The notes beneath the pieces are model-generated. The model was not told where the DNA came from. It saw only the letters and a program-made list of their open reading frames with translations, and ran no database searches. 64,000 bases of DNA, from NCBI RefSeq assembly GCF_007829955.1, contig NZ_VIWX01000003.1, positions 248,001-312,000 of the forward strand, in the 5' to 3' direction. Origin of the DNA: Saccharopolyspora dendranthemae (GTDB taxonomy: Bacteria; Actinomycetota; Actinomycetes; Mycobacteriales; Pseudonocardiaceae). A program made the translations under genes and the position numbers. Each line of letters opens with the position of its first letter. The stretch's first letter is position 1. Positions 24,696 to 35,070 of the stretch are shown here, piece by piece.

Positions 24696-26018
24696 GTGGG
24701 CCTCGTGCAGCGCTTTGAGCGCCGGATCGAAGGCGTGGTCGGCAATGGCTTTGCGCGCGTGTTCGGCGGGAAGGTCGTCCCCCAGGAAGTCGCCCAGGCG
24801 CTGCAGCGAGATGCCGAGCTGAAGGTCAGGGAGCTTGCCGGTGGACGGTTGCTCGCTTGTAACCACTACGTTGTGCAATTGAGCCCGTCGGACCATGATC
24901 GACTCTCGGGCGATGAGGACCGGGTCACGGACCTCCTCGCCGACTGCGTTCAAGAGCATCTCACCGAGCAAGCGTGGGACACATATGGTGACGTCGTAGT
25001 CTCCCTGGAGCGCTCTGAGACGCTGCACACGGGACAGTTTCGAATCAGTTCGACCGTTGACCCCGATGTAACTCGACGGCCGACACAACCGCGTACCGCA
25101 GGAGACCGACCCATGAGCCAGCCACCAGGCCACTACCCCCAGGGAGATCCGTACAACCAGCAGGGGCAGTACGGCTACGACCAGGGTTACGGCCAAGGCC
25201 AGGACCCCAACTACGGCTACGGCCAGCCACCGCAGCCCGGGTACGACCAGGGCTACGGACAGCCGCAGCAGGGTTACGACCAGCAGGGCTACGGCCAGCC
25301 GCCGCAGCCCGGGTACGACCAGGGCTACGGTCAGCCGCAGCCCGGGTACGACCAGGGTTACGGTCAGCCGCCCCAGCAGCCCGGTTTCGACCAGGGCTAC
25401 GGACAGCCGCAGCAGGGCTTCGACCCCGGTTACGGTCAGCCGCAGCAGGGCTTCGACCCCGGTTACGGTCAGCCGCAGCAGGGTTATGACCAGGGTTACG
25501 GCCAGCCGCAGCCCGGGTACGACCAGGGCTACGGTCAGCCGCAGCAGGGCTTCGACCAGGGTTACCCGCAGCAGCCCGGTTTCGACCAGGGCTACGGACA
25601 GCCGGGTGGCGGTTACCCGCAGAGCGCCCCGGGCGGTTTCCCGGACCAGGGCGGCTTCGGCCAGCCCGGCGGTGGTTACCCGCAGAGCGCACCCGGCGGT
25701 TACCCGGCCGGTGGTCCGCGTGGTCAGATGACCGCCACGCTGCACCTCGACGACGGTTCGAACCGCTCGTACACGCTGCAGCACGGCTCGAACATCATCG
25801 GCCGCGGCCAGGAGGGCCAGTTCCGACTGCCCGACACGGGGGTCTCGCGCAAGCACATCGAGATCACCTGGGATGGTCAGAGCGCGATGCTGGCTGATCT
25901 CGGTTCGACAAACGGCACCACGGTGAACGGCACTCCGGTGCAGACTTGGCAGTTGGCAGATGGTGACGTGATCAGGGTCGGGCATTCGTCCCTGGTCTTC
26001 CGCGCCCAGCAGGGCTGA
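24696..26018 (+). CDS. fhaA: FhaA: DUF3662 and FHA domain protein
   Basis: The GTG at 24696 is preceded by GGAGGG and gives 440 residues starting [20 protein letters not shown], as in mycobacterial FhaA. Residues 1-125 are the DUF3662 domain. Residues about 140-345 are a Gln/Tyr/Gly/Pro repeat linker. The FHA phosphothreonine-binding domain covers 345-440, with [19 protein letters not shown] and [10 protein letters not shown]. FhaA binds PknB-phosphorylated MviN-type partners in mycobacteria and tunes peptidoglycan synthesis. A candidate -10 (TACGAT, 24654-24659) lies upstream. It heads the kinase operon. Confidence 0.93.
   Translation: MGLVQRFERRIEGVVGNGFARVFGGKVVPQEVAQALQRDAELKVRELAGGRLLACNHYVVQLSPSDHDRLSGDEDRVTDLLADCVQEHLTEQAWDTYGDVVVSLERSETLHTGQFRISSTVDPDVTRRPTQPRTAGDRPMSQPPGHYPQGDPYNQQGQYGYDQGYGQGQDPNYGYGQPPQPGYDQGYGQPQQGYDQQGYGQPPQPGYDQGYGQPQPGYDQGYGQPPQQPGFDQGYGQPQQGFDPGYGQPQQGFDPGYGQPQQGYDQGYGQPQPGYDQGYGQPQQGFDQGYPQQPGFDQGYGQPGGGYPQSAPGGFPDQGGFGQPGGGYPQSAPGGYPAGGPRGQMTATLHLDDGSNRSYTLQHGSNIIGRGQEGQFRLPDTGVSRKHIEITWDGQSAMLADLGSTNGTTVNGTPVQTWQLADGDVIRVGHSSLVFRAQQG
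25130..25720 (+). repeat. Degenerate tandem repeats coding the FhaA linker
   Basis: Units of about 30-39 bases code variants of [11 protein letters not shown] or [11 protein letters not shown], with more than ten copies. Some neighbouring units are identical at the DNA level, for example CAGCCGCAGCAGGGCTTCGA repeated near 25410-25470. This points to recent slippage. It is protein-coding and not CRISPR. Confidence 0.9.
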
Positions 26019-26064
26019 GCGCGGATCGCCGGTCCCCGGATACGAGTAGGAGCGTTCACAACAA

Positions 26065-26526
26065 GTGCCGGAGCTGGTTATTCAGCTGACCAGAGCAGGG
26101 TTTCTCGCCCTGCTCTGGTTGTTCGTGCTAGCTGCGCTTCGCGTGGTTCGTTCAGATCTCTACTCCGCGTCGGGGATGCGCGTCCCGATGCCAGGTGCGA
26201 GTCGAGCCCCGGGCAAGGCCCGGGGCAAGAGCAAGGTGCCCCGCCAGATGGTGGCCACGCACGGCGCTCTCGCCGGCACGCGCATTTCCCTGGACGGCCG
26301 GCCGATCCTGATCGGCCGAGCCGATGACTCCACGTTGGTGCTGGACGACGACTACGCGTCGACCCGGCACGCTCGGTTGTCGCTCCGCGGCTCCGACTGG
26401 TACGTGGAGGATCTAGGCTCCACTAACGGCACATACCTCGATCGGGCGAAGGTCACGGGACCGACAAAGGTTCCGCTCGGCGTTCCGATCAGAATCGGCA
26501 AGACGGTGATCGAGCTGCGCTCATGA
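26065..26526 (+). CDS. fhaB: FhaB/FipA: membrane-anchored FHA protein
   Basis: This 153-residue protein has one N-terminal transmembrane helix (AGFLALLWLFVLAALRVV), a basic linker (APGKARGKSKVPRQMV) and a C-terminal FHA domain with ILIGRADDSTL, STRHARL and GSTNGTYLD. In mycobacteria it is called FipA and binds phosphorylated FtsZ and FtsQ, linking kinase signals to division. The start is GTG with AGGAG about 12 bases upstream. It overlaps pstP by an ATGA. Confidence 0.92.
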   Translation: MPELVIQLTRAGFLALLWLFVLAALRVVRSDLYSASGMRVPMPGASRAPGKARGKSKVPRQMVATHGALAGTRISLDGRPILIGRADDSTLVLDDDYASTRHARLSLRGSDWYVEDLGSTNGTYLDRAKVTGPTKVPLGVPIRIGKTVIELRS

Positions 26527-27965
26527 CCCTCGTCCTTCACTACGCAGCCCGCAGCGACCGCGGCCTGGTGCGCTCCAACAACCAGGACTCGGTCTATGCC
26601 GGCCCACGACTACTCGCCCTCGCGGACGGCATGGGTGGACATGCCGCCGGCGAGGTCGCCAGCAAGGTCGTCATCGCGGCGTTGGCGCCGTTGGACGACG
26701 ACGAGCCGGGTGACGACCTGCTCGGACAGCTCCGCAACGCGGTGCTGGACGGCAACGGTGCGATCTCCGAGCTGGTGGCCAACGACCCGGAGCTCGACGG
26801 GATGGGCACCACACTCACCGCTGTTCTGTTCGCAGGCAGCAAGCTGGGTCTGGTGCACATCGGCGACTCCCGCGCGTACCTGGTCCGCGACGGCGAGCTG
26901 ACCCAGATAACCCACGACGACACCTTCGTGCAGTCGCTGATCGACGAAGGCCGGATCACCGAGGAGGAGGCCGCCAACCACCCGCAGCGCTCGTTGCTGC
27001 TGCACGCGTTGACCGGCCACGAGGTGGAACCGAGCCTGGCGATCCGCGAAGCTCGCGCGGGCGACCGCTACCTGCTGTGCTCCGACGGCCTGACCGGCCC
27101 GGTGAGCACGGAGACGATGGCGGAAGCTCTGCGCATCCAGGATCCGCAGCAGTGCGCGGACCGGATGATCGAGCTCGCGCTGAAGGGCGGCGGTCCCGAC
27201 AACGTGACCGTCATCATCGCCGACGTCGTCGACGTCGAGTTCGGCGACGACGCCCCCATAGTCGGGGGTGCGGCGGGAAATGGCGATGAGCATCCGCAAC
27301 CCGATTCGTCGGCGGCGCGCGCTTCCGCGGTGACCATGCCGCGGCCGCAGCCGAAGCGTTTCGAGCCCACCTCACCTCCAGCGCAGCAGCCGCGCACACG
27401 GCGCTGGCTTTGGTCGCTGGTGGTGGCATGCGGCGTGCTCATCGTGCTGGCGGCTGTCGCGCTGGTTGGGCGTTGGTGGGTGCTCAACCAGTACTACATC
27501 GGCGTCAACCGCGCTGATGAGGTCGTGATCTACCAAGGCGTTCAGGGCAGCACTCTCGGTGTCGCGCTGAACTGGCAGGTCGAGACCTCGTGCGCGCCGG
27601 ACTCGGCCAAGGACTGCCAGCCGATCAAGTTGAGCGACCTCCAGGAAGCTCAGCGGCCCGACGTGCGCAACGGCATCACCGAGGTCAACGGCCTCACGGA
27701 GGCGCGGGAGGCGATGCGGCGGCTGCGGATGACCGCTCTGCTGCCCGAGTGCCAGACGCCCGAGCCTTCGGTGCCGACGGTTCCGCCCGCTCCCGGCAGC
27801 ACTCCCCCGGGAGCGCCGACACCTCCGGGTCAGCCACCGGTGCCGTCCACCCAGGGCGCACCGCCGCCTGGTCAGGCCCTGCCGCCGGAGTCCTCCGCGG
27901 CGGACGCGACGCCGCTGCTACCGGAGGAGCCGAAGCCGGGCGTGAACTGCCGGACGGTGAGTTGA
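26523..27965 (+). CDS. pstP: PstP: PP2C-family Ser/Thr protein phosphatase
   Basis: The 480-residue membrane phosphatase reverses PknA/PknB phosphorylation. The PP2C domain (residues 1-235) has SDRGLVRSNNQDSV, ALADGMGGHAAGEVAS, HIGDSRAYLVRDG, LLCSDGLTGPV and GGPDNVTVII, which supply the aspartates that bind the metal centre. A linker leads to one transmembrane helix near residues 297-320. An extracellular part of about 150 residues follows and ends in a Pro-rich tail. It overlaps fhaB and rodA by a few bases at both ends, which supports one operon. Confidence 0.95.
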   Translation: MTLVLHYAARSDRGLVRSNNQDSVYAGPRLLALADGMGGHAAGEVASKVVIAALAPLDDDEPGDDLLGQLRNAVLDGNGAISELVANDPELDGMGTTLTAVLFAGSKLGLVHIGDSRAYLVRDGELTQITHDDTFVQSLIDEGRITEEEAANHPQRSLLLHALTGHEVEPSLAIREARAGDRYLLCSDGLTGPVSTETMAEALRIQDPQQCADRMIELALKGGGPDNVTVIIADVVDVEFGDDAPIVGGAAGNGDEHPQPDSSAARASAVTMPRPQPKRFEPTSPPAQQPRTRRWLWSLVVACGVLIVLAAVALVGRWWVLNQYYIGVNRADEVVIYQGVQGSTLGVALNWQVETSCAPDSAKDCQPIKLSDLQEAQRPDVRNGITEVNGLTEAREAMRRLRMTALLPECQTPEPSVPTVPPAPGSTPPGAPTPPGQPPVPSTQGAPPPGQALPPESSAADATPLLPEEPKPGVNCRTVS

Positions 27966-29389
27966 TGTCCGAACCGGCCGCTACGACCGGAGCAGTCAAC
28001 GGGGCCCCCCGAGTCACCACTCGGCGGGGCACCGAACTGTTCATGCTCGTTTTCTCCGCGATCATCGTGACGGCGGCGCTGGTCGTCGTCGAGGTCTCGC
28101 AGGAGCAGACCGTCACCCGTGAGCTGCTGTTCTACGGTGTCGCGTTCCTGGTCCTCTACGGCGCCGCGCACTTCGCGGTGCGCTACTTCGCGCCGTACGC
28201 GGATCCGCTGATCCTGCCGCTGGTCTCGTTGATCAACGGGGTCGGTCTGGTGATGCTGCACCGGTTGGACCTGGCCCCCGTGGTCGGGGCGCCGTACACG
28301 CCGAAGCAGATCCTCTACACCACGGCGGGCGTGGCGATGTTCGCGCTGGTGCTGTGGCTGGTCAAGGATCACCGGACGCTCGCGCAGTACGGCTACACCT
28401 GCGGTTTCGTCGGGCTGGCGCTGCTGGCGCTGCCCGGTGTGCTGCCGGCGAGCATCTCGGAGGCCAACGGCGCGAAGCTGTGGGTCAACCTCGGCTTCAT
28501 CTCGATCCAGCCGAGCGAGTTCGCCAAGATCCTGCTGCTGATCTTCTTCGCCTCGTTCCTGGTGGGCAAGCGCGAGCTGTTCACCACGGCGGGCAAGCGG
28601 TTCCTCGGCGTGGACTGGCCGCGCCCGCGCGACCTGGCCCCGGTGCTGGTCGCCTGGGTCCTGTCGATCGGCATCGTGGTGCTGGAGAAGGACCTGGGCA
28701 CCTCGCTGCTGTTCTTCGGCATCGTGCTGGTGATGATCTACATCGCCACCGAGCGCGCGGTGTGGGTCGGCCTGGGCCTGTCCATGTTCGCGCTGGGCGC
28801 CGTGCTCGCGTTCAACCTGTTCTCGCACGTCCAGGTCCGGGTGAACACCTGGCTGGACCCGATGATGCAGGTCCCCGACGGCGATTCCGACCCCGGCTAC
28901 CAGCTGCGCACCGGCCTGTTCGGGATGGCGCACGGCGGCATCCCGGGTTCGGGTCTGGGCAGCGGGATGCCGAACGTGACGCCGCTGTCGTTCAGCGACT
29001 TCATCGTCCCGGCGCTGGGCGAGGAGCTCGGCCTGGTCGGGCTGATGGCGGTGCTGCTGGTCTACGTGCTGCTGATGATGCGCGGGCTGCGCAGCGCCCT
29101 GGCGGTGCGCGACTCCTTCGGCAAGCTGTTCGCCGGCGGTCTCTCGTTCACCATCGCGCTGCAGCTGTTCGTGGTCGCGGGCGGCTCGACGGGCCTGATC
29201 CCGATGACGGGTCTGACGGCGCCGTTCCTGGCGGCCGGTGGTTCGTCGATGCTCGCCAACTACGTGTTGATCGCCCTGCTGCTGCGGGTGTCGGACGCGG
29301 CGCGCCGCCCGCAGGCCCCCGCGAAGCCGAAGCCGAAGCAGGCGCCGATCGCGGAAGCACATACGGAACTGGTGGAGCGTCCCCGATGA
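27965..29389 (+). CDS. rodA: RodA/FtsW SEDS-family peptidoglycan polymerase
   Basis: This 474-residue, ten-helix SEDS protein is a lipid II polymerase (glycosyltransferase). Conserved parts include NGAKLWVNLGFISIQPSEFA, LEKDLGTSLLFFG and, in the last loops, FSDFIVPALGEELGL. The ATG at 27965 overlaps the pstP stop as TGATG. The gene overlaps pbpA by four bases; a SEDS protein paired with its class B penicillin-binding protein is the standard elongation unit (RodA-PBP in mycobacteria). Confidence 0.94.
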   Translation: MSEPAATTGAVNGAPRVTTRRGTELFMLVFSAIIVTAALVVVEVSQEQTVTRELLFYGVAFLVLYGAAHFAVRYFAPYADPLILPLVSLINGVGLVMLHRLDLAPVVGAPYTPKQILYTTAGVAMFALVLWLVKDHRTLAQYGYTCGFVGLALLALPGVLPASISEANGAKLWVNLGFISIQPSEFAKILLLIFFASFLVGKRELFTTAGKRFLGVDWPRPRDLAPVLVAWVLSIGIVVLEKDLGTSLLFFGIVLVMIYIATERAVWVGLGLSMFALGAVLAFNLFSHVQVRVNTWLDPMMQVPDGDSDPGYQLRTGLFGMAHGGIPGSGLGSGMPNVTPLSFSDFIVPALGEELGLVGLMAVLLVYVLLMMRGLRSALAVRDSFGKLFAGGLSFTIALQLFVVAGGSTGLIPMTGLTAPFLAAGGSSMLANYVLIALLLRVSDAARRPQAPAKPKPKQAPIAEAHTELVERPR

Positions 29390-30840
29390 ACAAGCCGTTG
29401 CGCCGGGTGGCGCTGGCCATGATGGCGATGGTCCTGCTGCTGATGGGCAACATGACCTACGTCCAGGTCATCAAGGCCGACGAGTACCGCGACGACTCCC
29501 GCAACACGCGCACCCAGCTGGAGGAGTTCTCCCGGGAGCGCGGCCAGATCATCGCGTCCGGCCAGTCGCTGGCGACTTCGCAGCCGATCGAGAACGACCG
29601 CTACAAGTTCCAGCGGAACTACCCGAACGGCCCGATGTACGCGCCGGTCACCGGGTTCTACTCGTTCTTCTACGGATCGAACGGCGTCGAGCGCGCGAAC
29701 GACAAGATCCTCAACGGCACCGACGACAGCATGGCGTTCGGCCGGCTCTCGGACATGATCACCGGCAGCACGCCGCGCGGTGGCAGCGTCGAGCTGACGA
29801 TCAACCCGGAGATGCAGCAGGTCGCCTACGAGCAGCTGACCAAGAAGGGCTACCAGGGTTCGGTCGTGGCGCTGAACCCGTCGACGGGCGAGATCCTGTC
29901 GATGGTCAACGCGCCGTCCTACGACCCGAACCTGCTCACCGGCCCGGACAACAACCAGGTCGCCGAGCAGTGGGAGGCGCTCAACAGCGCCGAGGGCAAC
30001 CCGATGGCGAACCGCGCGGTCTCCGAGATCTACCCGCCCGGTTCGACGTTCAAGCTGATCACCACGGCGGCCGCGCTGGAGAGCGGGTACAACCCGAGCA
30101 GCAAGGTGCAGGACGCCGCCTCGATCACGCTGCCGAACTCGTCGACGCCGCTGCCGAACTACGGCGGCAAGAAGTGCTCGGGCAACACCCTGACCGAGGC
30201 GCTGGCGCACTCCTGCAACACCGCCTTCGCCGAGATCGCGGGCAAGGTCGGCGCGGACAAGCTGCGGGAGACCGCGGCGTCCTTCGGCTTCGGGCAGGAC
30301 ATCCAGATGCCGATGAGCGTGGCCAAGTCCGACCTCGGGCCGATGTCCGACCCCGCGGCGCTTTACCAGAGCGGCATCGGACAGCGCGACGTGCGCGTCA
30401 CGCCGATGCAGAACGCGATGATGGCGGCGACGATCGCCAACGGCGGCAAGGTGATGAAGCCGCAGGTGGTGGCCTCGACCAAGGCACCGGACATGGAGGA
30501 GCTCGACAGCCTCCGGCCGGAGGAGCTCAGCCAGGCGGTCAGCCCGGACGTCGCGGGCAAGATCCGCGACATGATGATCAAGTCGGAGCAGAACACCAAG
30601 GGCTCCGGCAAGATCACCGGGATCGAGATCGCCTCCAAGACGGGCACGGCACAGCACGGCGACCCCGGTGACAAGCCGCACGGCTGGTACGTCGCGTTCG
30701 CCCCCGCCGCCAACCCCACGATCGCCGTCGCGGTGATCGTGGAGAACGGTGGCGACGAGGGCGACGAGGCCACCGGTGGCTCGCTGGCCGCGCCGATCGG
30801 CCGGGAGGTCATCCGGGCCGGTCTGCGGGGAGGTGGCTGA
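29386..30840 (+). CDS. pbpA: PbpA: class B penicillin-binding protein
   Basis: This 484-residue DD-transpeptidase cross-links peptidoglycan made by the adjacent SEDS polymerase. An N-terminal helix (ALAMMAMVLLLMGNMTYVQV) anchors it. The active-site motifs are STFK (Ser220), SCN near 276, and KTGTAQ (Lys418). The start overlaps the rodA stop as ATGA. The length and operon place match mycobacterial PbpA. Confidence 0.95.
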   Translation: MNKPLRRVALAMMAMVLLLMGNMTYVQVIKADEYRDDSRNTRTQLEEFSRERGQIIASGQSLATSQPIENDRYKFQRNYPNGPMYAPVTGFYSFFYGSNGVERANDKILNGTDDSMAFGRLSDMITGSTPRGGSVELTINPEMQQVAYEQLTKKGYQGSVVALNPSTGEILSMVNAPSYDPNLLTGPDNNQVAEQWEALNSAEGNPMANRAVSEIYPPGSTFKLITTAAALESGYNPSSKVQDAASITLPNSSTPLPNYGGKKCSGNTLTEALAHSCNTAFAEIAGKVGADKLRETAASFGFGQDIQMPMSVAKSDLGPMSDPAALYQSGIGQRDVRVTPMQNAMMAATIANGGKVMKPQVVASTKAPDMEELDSLRPEELSQAVSPDVAGKIRDMMIKSEQNTKGSGKITGIEIASKTGTAQHGDPGDKPHGWYVAFAPAANPTIAVAVIVENGGDEGDEATGGSLAAPIGREVIRAGLRGGG

Positions 30841-30843
30841 TCC

Positions 30844-32196
30844 GTGCTGACCACCGGCCAGTTACTCGCCGAGCGCTACCGCCTCGGCCGCCGCATCGCG
30901 GTCGGCGGCATGGGCGAGGTGTGGGAGGCGGTGGACGTCCGGCTGGACCGGACGGTGGCGGTCAAGGTGCTCAAGGCCGAGCTGTGCGGGGACGCCGAGT
31001 TCCTGCACCGCTTCCGCACCGAGGCCCGCACCACGGCGTCGCTGAACCACCCGGGAATCGCAGCGGTCCACGACTACGGCGAGACCGCTGCCGTACCGGA
31101 CGGTCCGGAGGACACCGCCTACCTGGTGATGGAGCTGGTCGAGGGAGAGCCGCTGGCGGCGATCCTGGCTCGTGAACGACGGATCAACACCGATCACGTG
31201 ATGGACATGCTGGAGCAGGCCGGCCAGGCGCTCCAGGCCGCGCACGAGCGCGGTCTGGTGCACCGGGACGTCAAGCCCGGCAACATCCTGATCGCCCCCG
31301 AGGGCAAGGTGAAGCTGACCGACTTCGGCATCGCCAAGGCGGCCGACGCGGCACCGGTCACCCGCAACGGGATGGTGATGGGAACGGCGCACTACATCGC
31401 GCCGGAACAGGCCCTCGGCAGTGACGCGACACCGGCCAGCGACGTGTACTCGCTGGCCGTGGTCGGTTACGAGTGCCTGATGGGGCACCGCCCGTTTCTC
31501 TCCGAGAACGCGGTGACGGTCGCCATGATGCACATCCGCGACATCGCTCCGCCGCTCCCGCCGGACGTTCCGCCGGGAGTGCGAGCGCTGATCGAGGCGA
31601 CCCTCGTGAAGGACCCCCGGCGGCGTTACGCCGACGGCGGGGAGTTCGCCGCCGCGGTCGCCGCGGTGCGCGCGGGTCGTCCGCTTCCAACACCGTCGGC
31701 GCTGGTCGCGCAACAGCAGCGACCGGTGAACGTGCACGGGCCGGGCACCGGCGTGCACCCGGTACCGCCGGGTCCGCCGCCGATGGGCAACACCTATCCG
31801 CCCGGCATCATCCCGCCCCAGCAACCCGTGCAGGCGGTGCAGCAACACCAGGTTTCACAGCAGCAGGCCCCGATGCCGGTTCCGGCCGGTAGCGCGGGAG
31901 TGGCAGGGGCCATGGGTGGCAATGCTCACCGGGATAGCGGCAACACCAGGGTCGTCGGTTGGATCCTGGTCGCGCTGCTGGCGGTAGTCTTGCTGGTCGC
32001 CATCGGTCTGCTGACCTATTGGGGGATCCACAGGCTCGACCTGGGCATGCCCGGACGCGGTCCGGTGGCCACCTCGAGCCTGGATTCCACGAACGGTTTG
32101 GGACAAACTTCGCAACGGCAGGGACCCATGATCGGAATGCCTCCAGCGGGTGAGATGGGACGATCGTTGACAAGGATCGGAACGACGATTCGATGA
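30844..32196 (+). CDS. pknA: PknA: transmembrane Ser/Thr protein kinase
   Basis: This 450-residue kinase has VAVKVLKAE (ATP-binding Lys41), HRDVKPGN (catalytic Asp142), DFGIAK (160-165) and APEQ (186). A Gln/Pro-rich juxtamembrane linker leads to one helix at about 372-398 and a short Ser/Gly-rich tail with no sensor domain, as in mycobacterial PknA. The GTG start is three bases after the pbpA stop, and the end overlaps pknB. It regulates growth and division through phosphorylation. Confidence 0.94.
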   Translation: MLTTGQLLAERYRLGRRIAVGGMGEVWEAVDVRLDRTVAVKVLKAELCGDAEFLHRFRTEARTTASLNHPGIAAVHDYGETAAVPDGPEDTAYLVMELVEGEPLAAILARERRINTDHVMDMLEQAGQALQAAHERGLVHRDVKPGNILIAPEGKVKLTDFGIAKAADAAPVTRNGMVMGTAHYIAPEQALGSDATPASDVYSLAVVGYECLMGHRPFLSENAVTVAMMHIRDIAPPLPPDVPPGVRALIEATLVKDPRRRYADGGEFAAAVAAVRAGRPLPTPSALVAQQQRPVNVHGPGTGVHPVPPGPPPMGNTYPPGIIPPQQPVQAVQQHQVSQQQAPMPVPAGSAGVAGAMGGNAHRDSGNTRVVGWILVALLAVVLLVAIGLLTYWGIHRLDLGMPGRGPVATSSLDSTNGLGQTSQRQGPMIGMPPAGEMGRSLTRIGTTIR

Positions 32197-34151
32197 GTTC
32201 ACCTCGACTGCTATCCGACCGCTACGAGCTCGGCGAGACACTCGGCTACGGCGGTATGTCGGAGGTGCACAAGGGCCGCGACACCCGTCTGAGCCGGGAC
32301 GTCGCGGTCAAGATCCTGCGTGCCGACCTAGCCCGGGACCCCACCTTCCAGTTGCGCTTCCGCCGCGAGGCGCAGAACGCCGCAGCCCTGAACCACCCGG
32401 CGATCGTCGCTGTCTACGACACCGGTGAGACGGACTCCGAGAGCGGGCCGCTGCCCTACATCGTCATGGAGTACGTCGACGGCAGGACGCTGCGCGACAT
32501 CGTCAAGACCGAGGGACCGCTGTCGCCTCGGCGGGCGATGGAGGTCATGGCGGACGGCTCGGCGGCGCTGGACTTCAGCCACCGGCACGGGATCGTGCAC
32601 CGCGACGTGAAGCCGGCGAACATCATGATCACCCGCTCCGGCGCGGTGAAGGTGATGGACTTCGGCATCGCCCGCGCGCTGCACGACGGCCAGGCGGCGG
32701 TCACCCAGACCGCAGCGGTCATCGGCACCGCCCAGTACCTCTCCCCGGAGCAGGCGCGCGGCGAGGCGGTGGACGCGCGAAGCGACGTCTACGCCTCCGG
32801 CTGCGTGCTCTTCGAACTGCTCACCGGGGAGCCGCCGTTCACCGGTGACTCGCCGGTCGCGGTCGCCTACCAGCACGTCCGGGAGGAGCCCCGCAAGCCG
32901 TCCGACGTGGTTCCGGCGACGCCGGCCTCGCTGGACGCGGTGGTGCTCAAGGCGCTGAGCAAGAACCCGGCCAACCGCTACCAGTCCGCGGCGGAGATGC
33001 GCGCGGACCTGGTGCGGGTGCTGTCCGGTCAGCGCCCGAAGGCTCCGATGATCATGTCGGAGGAAGAGCACACCGCGATGCTCGGCCAGGGCGGCGGCGC
33101 CACCGAGATGATCGGCTCCGGCCGGCACCGCTCGGACGAGATCGAGGACTACCCGCCGGCCCAGCCGGAGCGCCGGCGCAGCAAGAACACCGTCGTAGCG
33201 CTGGTCACCCTGGCCTGCGTCGCCGTGTTCGCGCTGGCCGCCTGGCTGGTGACGATGCTGGTCGGAGCGGGGGATCCGGATCGCGTCCCGGTGCCGAACC
33301 TGGTCGGCATGACGGCCCCGGCCGCCTCCGAGAAGGCCAAGTCCGAAGGCTGGATGGTGCTCCCCCGCTCGTGCCCCTCTCCCGAGGACAAGCGCGGGAA
33401 GATCGTCAACCAGACCCCTCCGGCCGGGGCGCAGGGCACCAAGGAGGGCACCAAGATCGAGCTGTGCGCGGGCACCGGACCGGAGGCCACCCAGGTCCCG
33501 GACCTGTCCGGTCTCACGATGACCGAGGCGCAGCAGGAGCTCGAGAAGGCAGGCCTGAAGATCGGGCTGAACCCGGACCACAAGGAGACGTCGGACCCGA
33601 AGCTGGTCGACAAGATCCTGGACTGGGACAGCAAGGGCACCGAGGTCTCCAAGGGCACGACGATCAACGTCGTGGTCGGCCAGGCGATCCCGCAGACCGA
33701 GCTGCAGGACTTCCGCGGCCAGCAGCTGGAGACGGCGAAGGCGTTCCTGGTGGGCGCCGGGTTCAAGGTCAGCGTCGAGCAGCGCGACTCCGACCAGCCC
33801 ACGAACACGGTCATCGACCAGTCCCCGTCGGGCGGCACCAAGGCACGGACCGGCTCGACCGTGACCCTGGTGGTCTCCAAGGGCAACCAGATCACCATGC
33901 CCAAGCTGGAGAACATGTCGAAGTCGCAGGCCGAGTCCGCGCTGAAGGCCGCCGGCTGGAACGGCGAGATCACCGAGACCAAGCAGTCCACCGGTGACAT
34001 CACCAAGGACGACAAGGTCGTGGGCAGCTCGCCGCAGTCCGGGCAGAAGATCAGCAAGGACCAGTCGATCACCCTCTACATCGGTGACTACGACAGCTCC
34101 AGCACCAGCTCGCCCCCGGGCGACGGCGGCGGGATCTTCCCCTTCCCCTGA
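32193..34151 (+). CDS. pknB: PknB: PASTA-domain Ser/Thr protein kinase
   Basis: This 652-residue kinase has Lys40, HRDVKPAN (Asp138) and DFGIAR (156-161). The activation-loop threonines Thr171 and Thr173 in [11 protein letters not shown] match the autophosphorylation sites known in M. tuberculosis PknB at the same numbering. One helix lies near residues 330-352. Four extracellular PASTA repeats (about 363-645), the second beginning [17 protein letters not shown], bind muropeptides or lipid II. It is the last gene of the operon, followed by a hairpin terminator. CwlM, a known PknB target in mycobacteria, is encoded at the right end of this window. Confidence 0.96.
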   Translation: MSSPRLLSDRYELGETLGYGGMSEVHKGRDTRLSRDVAVKILRADLARDPTFQLRFRREAQNAAALNHPAIVAVYDTGETDSESGPLPYIVMEYVDGRTLRDIVKTEGPLSPRRAMEVMADGSAALDFSHRHGIVHRDVKPANIMITRSGAVKVMDFGIARALHDGQAAVTQTAAVIGTAQYLSPEQARGEAVDARSDVYASGCVLFELLTGEPPFTGDSPVAVAYQHVREEPRKPSDVVPATPASLDAVVLKALSKNPANRYQSAAEMRADLVRVLSGQRPKAPMIMSEEEHTAMLGQGGGATEMIGSGRHRSDEIEDYPPAQPERRRSKNTVVALVTLACVAVFALAAWLVTMLVGAGDPDRVPVPNLVGMTAPAASEKAKSEGWMVLPRSCPSPEDKRGKIVNQTPPAGAQGTKEGTKIELCAGTGPEATQVPDLSGLTMTEAQQELEKAGLKIGLNPDHKETSDPKLVDKILDWDSKGTEVSKGTTINVVVGQAIPQTELQDFRGQQLETAKAFLVGAGFKVSVEQRDSDQPTNTVIDQSPSGGTKARTGSTVTLVVSKGNQITMPKLENMSKSQAESALKAAGWNGEITETKQSTGDITKDDKVVGSSPQSGQKISKDQSITLYIGDYDSSSTSSPPGDGGGIFPFP

Positions 34152-34170
34152 TCGACGACCTGACGACAGT

Positions 34171-34198
34171 GGGGCGGTGGCCACTCGGCCACCGCCCC
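34171..34198. terminator. Bidirectional terminator between pknB and trpG
   Basis: Perfect 12-base GC-rich arms (34171-34182 and 34187-34198) flank the loop ACTC, with GTTTCG after the stem. It separates convergent pknB and trpG. Confidence 0.88.
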
Positions 34199-34224
34199 GT
34201 TTCGCGTCTGAGGAGTTGCGCGGG

Positions 34225-34863
34225 TCAGCGCGCTGCTGCCGCGACCTCGCGCATCTCGGCTTCCAGCTGGTCGACCAGGTGTCCGGCGACCGGGTGCCCG
34301 GCGGAGGCCATCCAGTTGGCGAGCATCCGGTGACCGCCGTCGGTGAGCACCGACTCGGGGTGGAACTGAACGCCCTCGACCGGCAGCTCGCGGTGGCGCA
34401 TGCCCATCACGATGCCGGAATCGGTCTTGGCGGTGACCTCGAAGTCGTCCGGGATGGTGTCGGCGCGCACGATCAGCGAGTGGTACCGGGTGGCGATGAA
34501 GGGCTGCGGCAGTCCGGCGAACACGCCCGCACCGGAGTGCTCGATCTCGCTGACCTTGCCGTGCAGCAGCTCGGGAGCGCGCTCGACCGTCCCGCCCCAC
34601 ACCGCGCCGATGGCCTGGTGCCCGAGGCACACGCCGAAGACCGGCTTGCGCTCGGCGGCGCAGCGCTGGACCAGCTCCATCGTCCGGCCCGCGCGGTCCG
34701 GCGTACCGGGACCGGGGCTGAACAGCACGCCGTCGGCCGCGGCCACGTCCTCATCGGTGACCACGTCGTTGCGGCGCACCTCGCACTCGGCGCCGAGCTG
34801 GGCGAGGTACTGCACGAGGTTGTAGACGAAGCTGTCGTAGTTGTCGACCACGAGTACACGCAC
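34225..34863 (-). CDS. trpG: TrpG/PabA-type glutamine amidotransferase
   Basis: The 212-residue class I amidotransferase supplies ammonia to anthranilate or aminodeoxychorismate synthase. The catalytic triad is Cys in GVCLGHQAIGAVWGG and His-Glu in VQFHPESVL. The N-terminus VDNYDSFVYNLVQYL is typical of PabA/TrpG. The start is GTG. Mycobacteria have the same orphan trpG between pknB and crgA, so the component I partner lies elsewhere. Whether it serves tryptophan or folate synthesis, or both, is not decided by sequence. Confidence 0.92.
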   Translation of the reverse strand: MRVLVVDNYDSFVYNLVQYLAQLGAECEVRRNDVVTDEDVAAADGVLFSPGPGTPDRAGRTMELVQRCAAERKPVFGVCLGHQAIGAVWGGTVERAPELLHGKVSEIEHSGAGVFAGLPQPFIATRYHSLIVRADTIPDDFEVTAKTDSGIVMGMRHRELPVEGVQFHPESVLTDGGHRMLANWMASAGHPVAGHLVDQLEAEMREVAAAAR

Positions 34864-34914
34864 TCCGCCACCCTACGCGTCCGGTTCAACGCGATTTTCC
34901 GGCCGATCCCCGCT

Positions 34915-35070
34915 CTACCCGGTGGTGACGTCGTTGAACGGGAGCAGCGGTTCCAGCCAGGGGAAGACCACGAACAGCAGCAGCGCGACGACCGCGGCGA
35001 CCAGCGCGAGCGCGAGGAGCGCCTTGGCCGGGAACGGGCCGGGCAGGTGCTGCCAGATCCAGGCGTACAT
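34915..35070 (-). CDS. 51-residue membrane protein coupled to the sortase
   Basis: A short frame starts at ATG 35070, which overlaps the sortase stop as ATGA, and ends TAG at 34915. It begins MYAWIWQHLPGPFPAKALL and is one long hydrophobic helix with a short loop (FPWLEPLLPFND). The translational coupling and the single helix suggest a small partner of the class E sortase. I know of no named function. Confidence 0.7.
   Translation of the reverse strand: MYAWIWQHLPGPFPAKALLALALVAAVVALLLFVVFPWLEPLLPFNDVTTG

Noticed and set aside
25130..25720. CRISPR array
   Set aside because: The repeats are in frame, code GYGQPQQ-type units, have no unique spacers and no cas genes are near.
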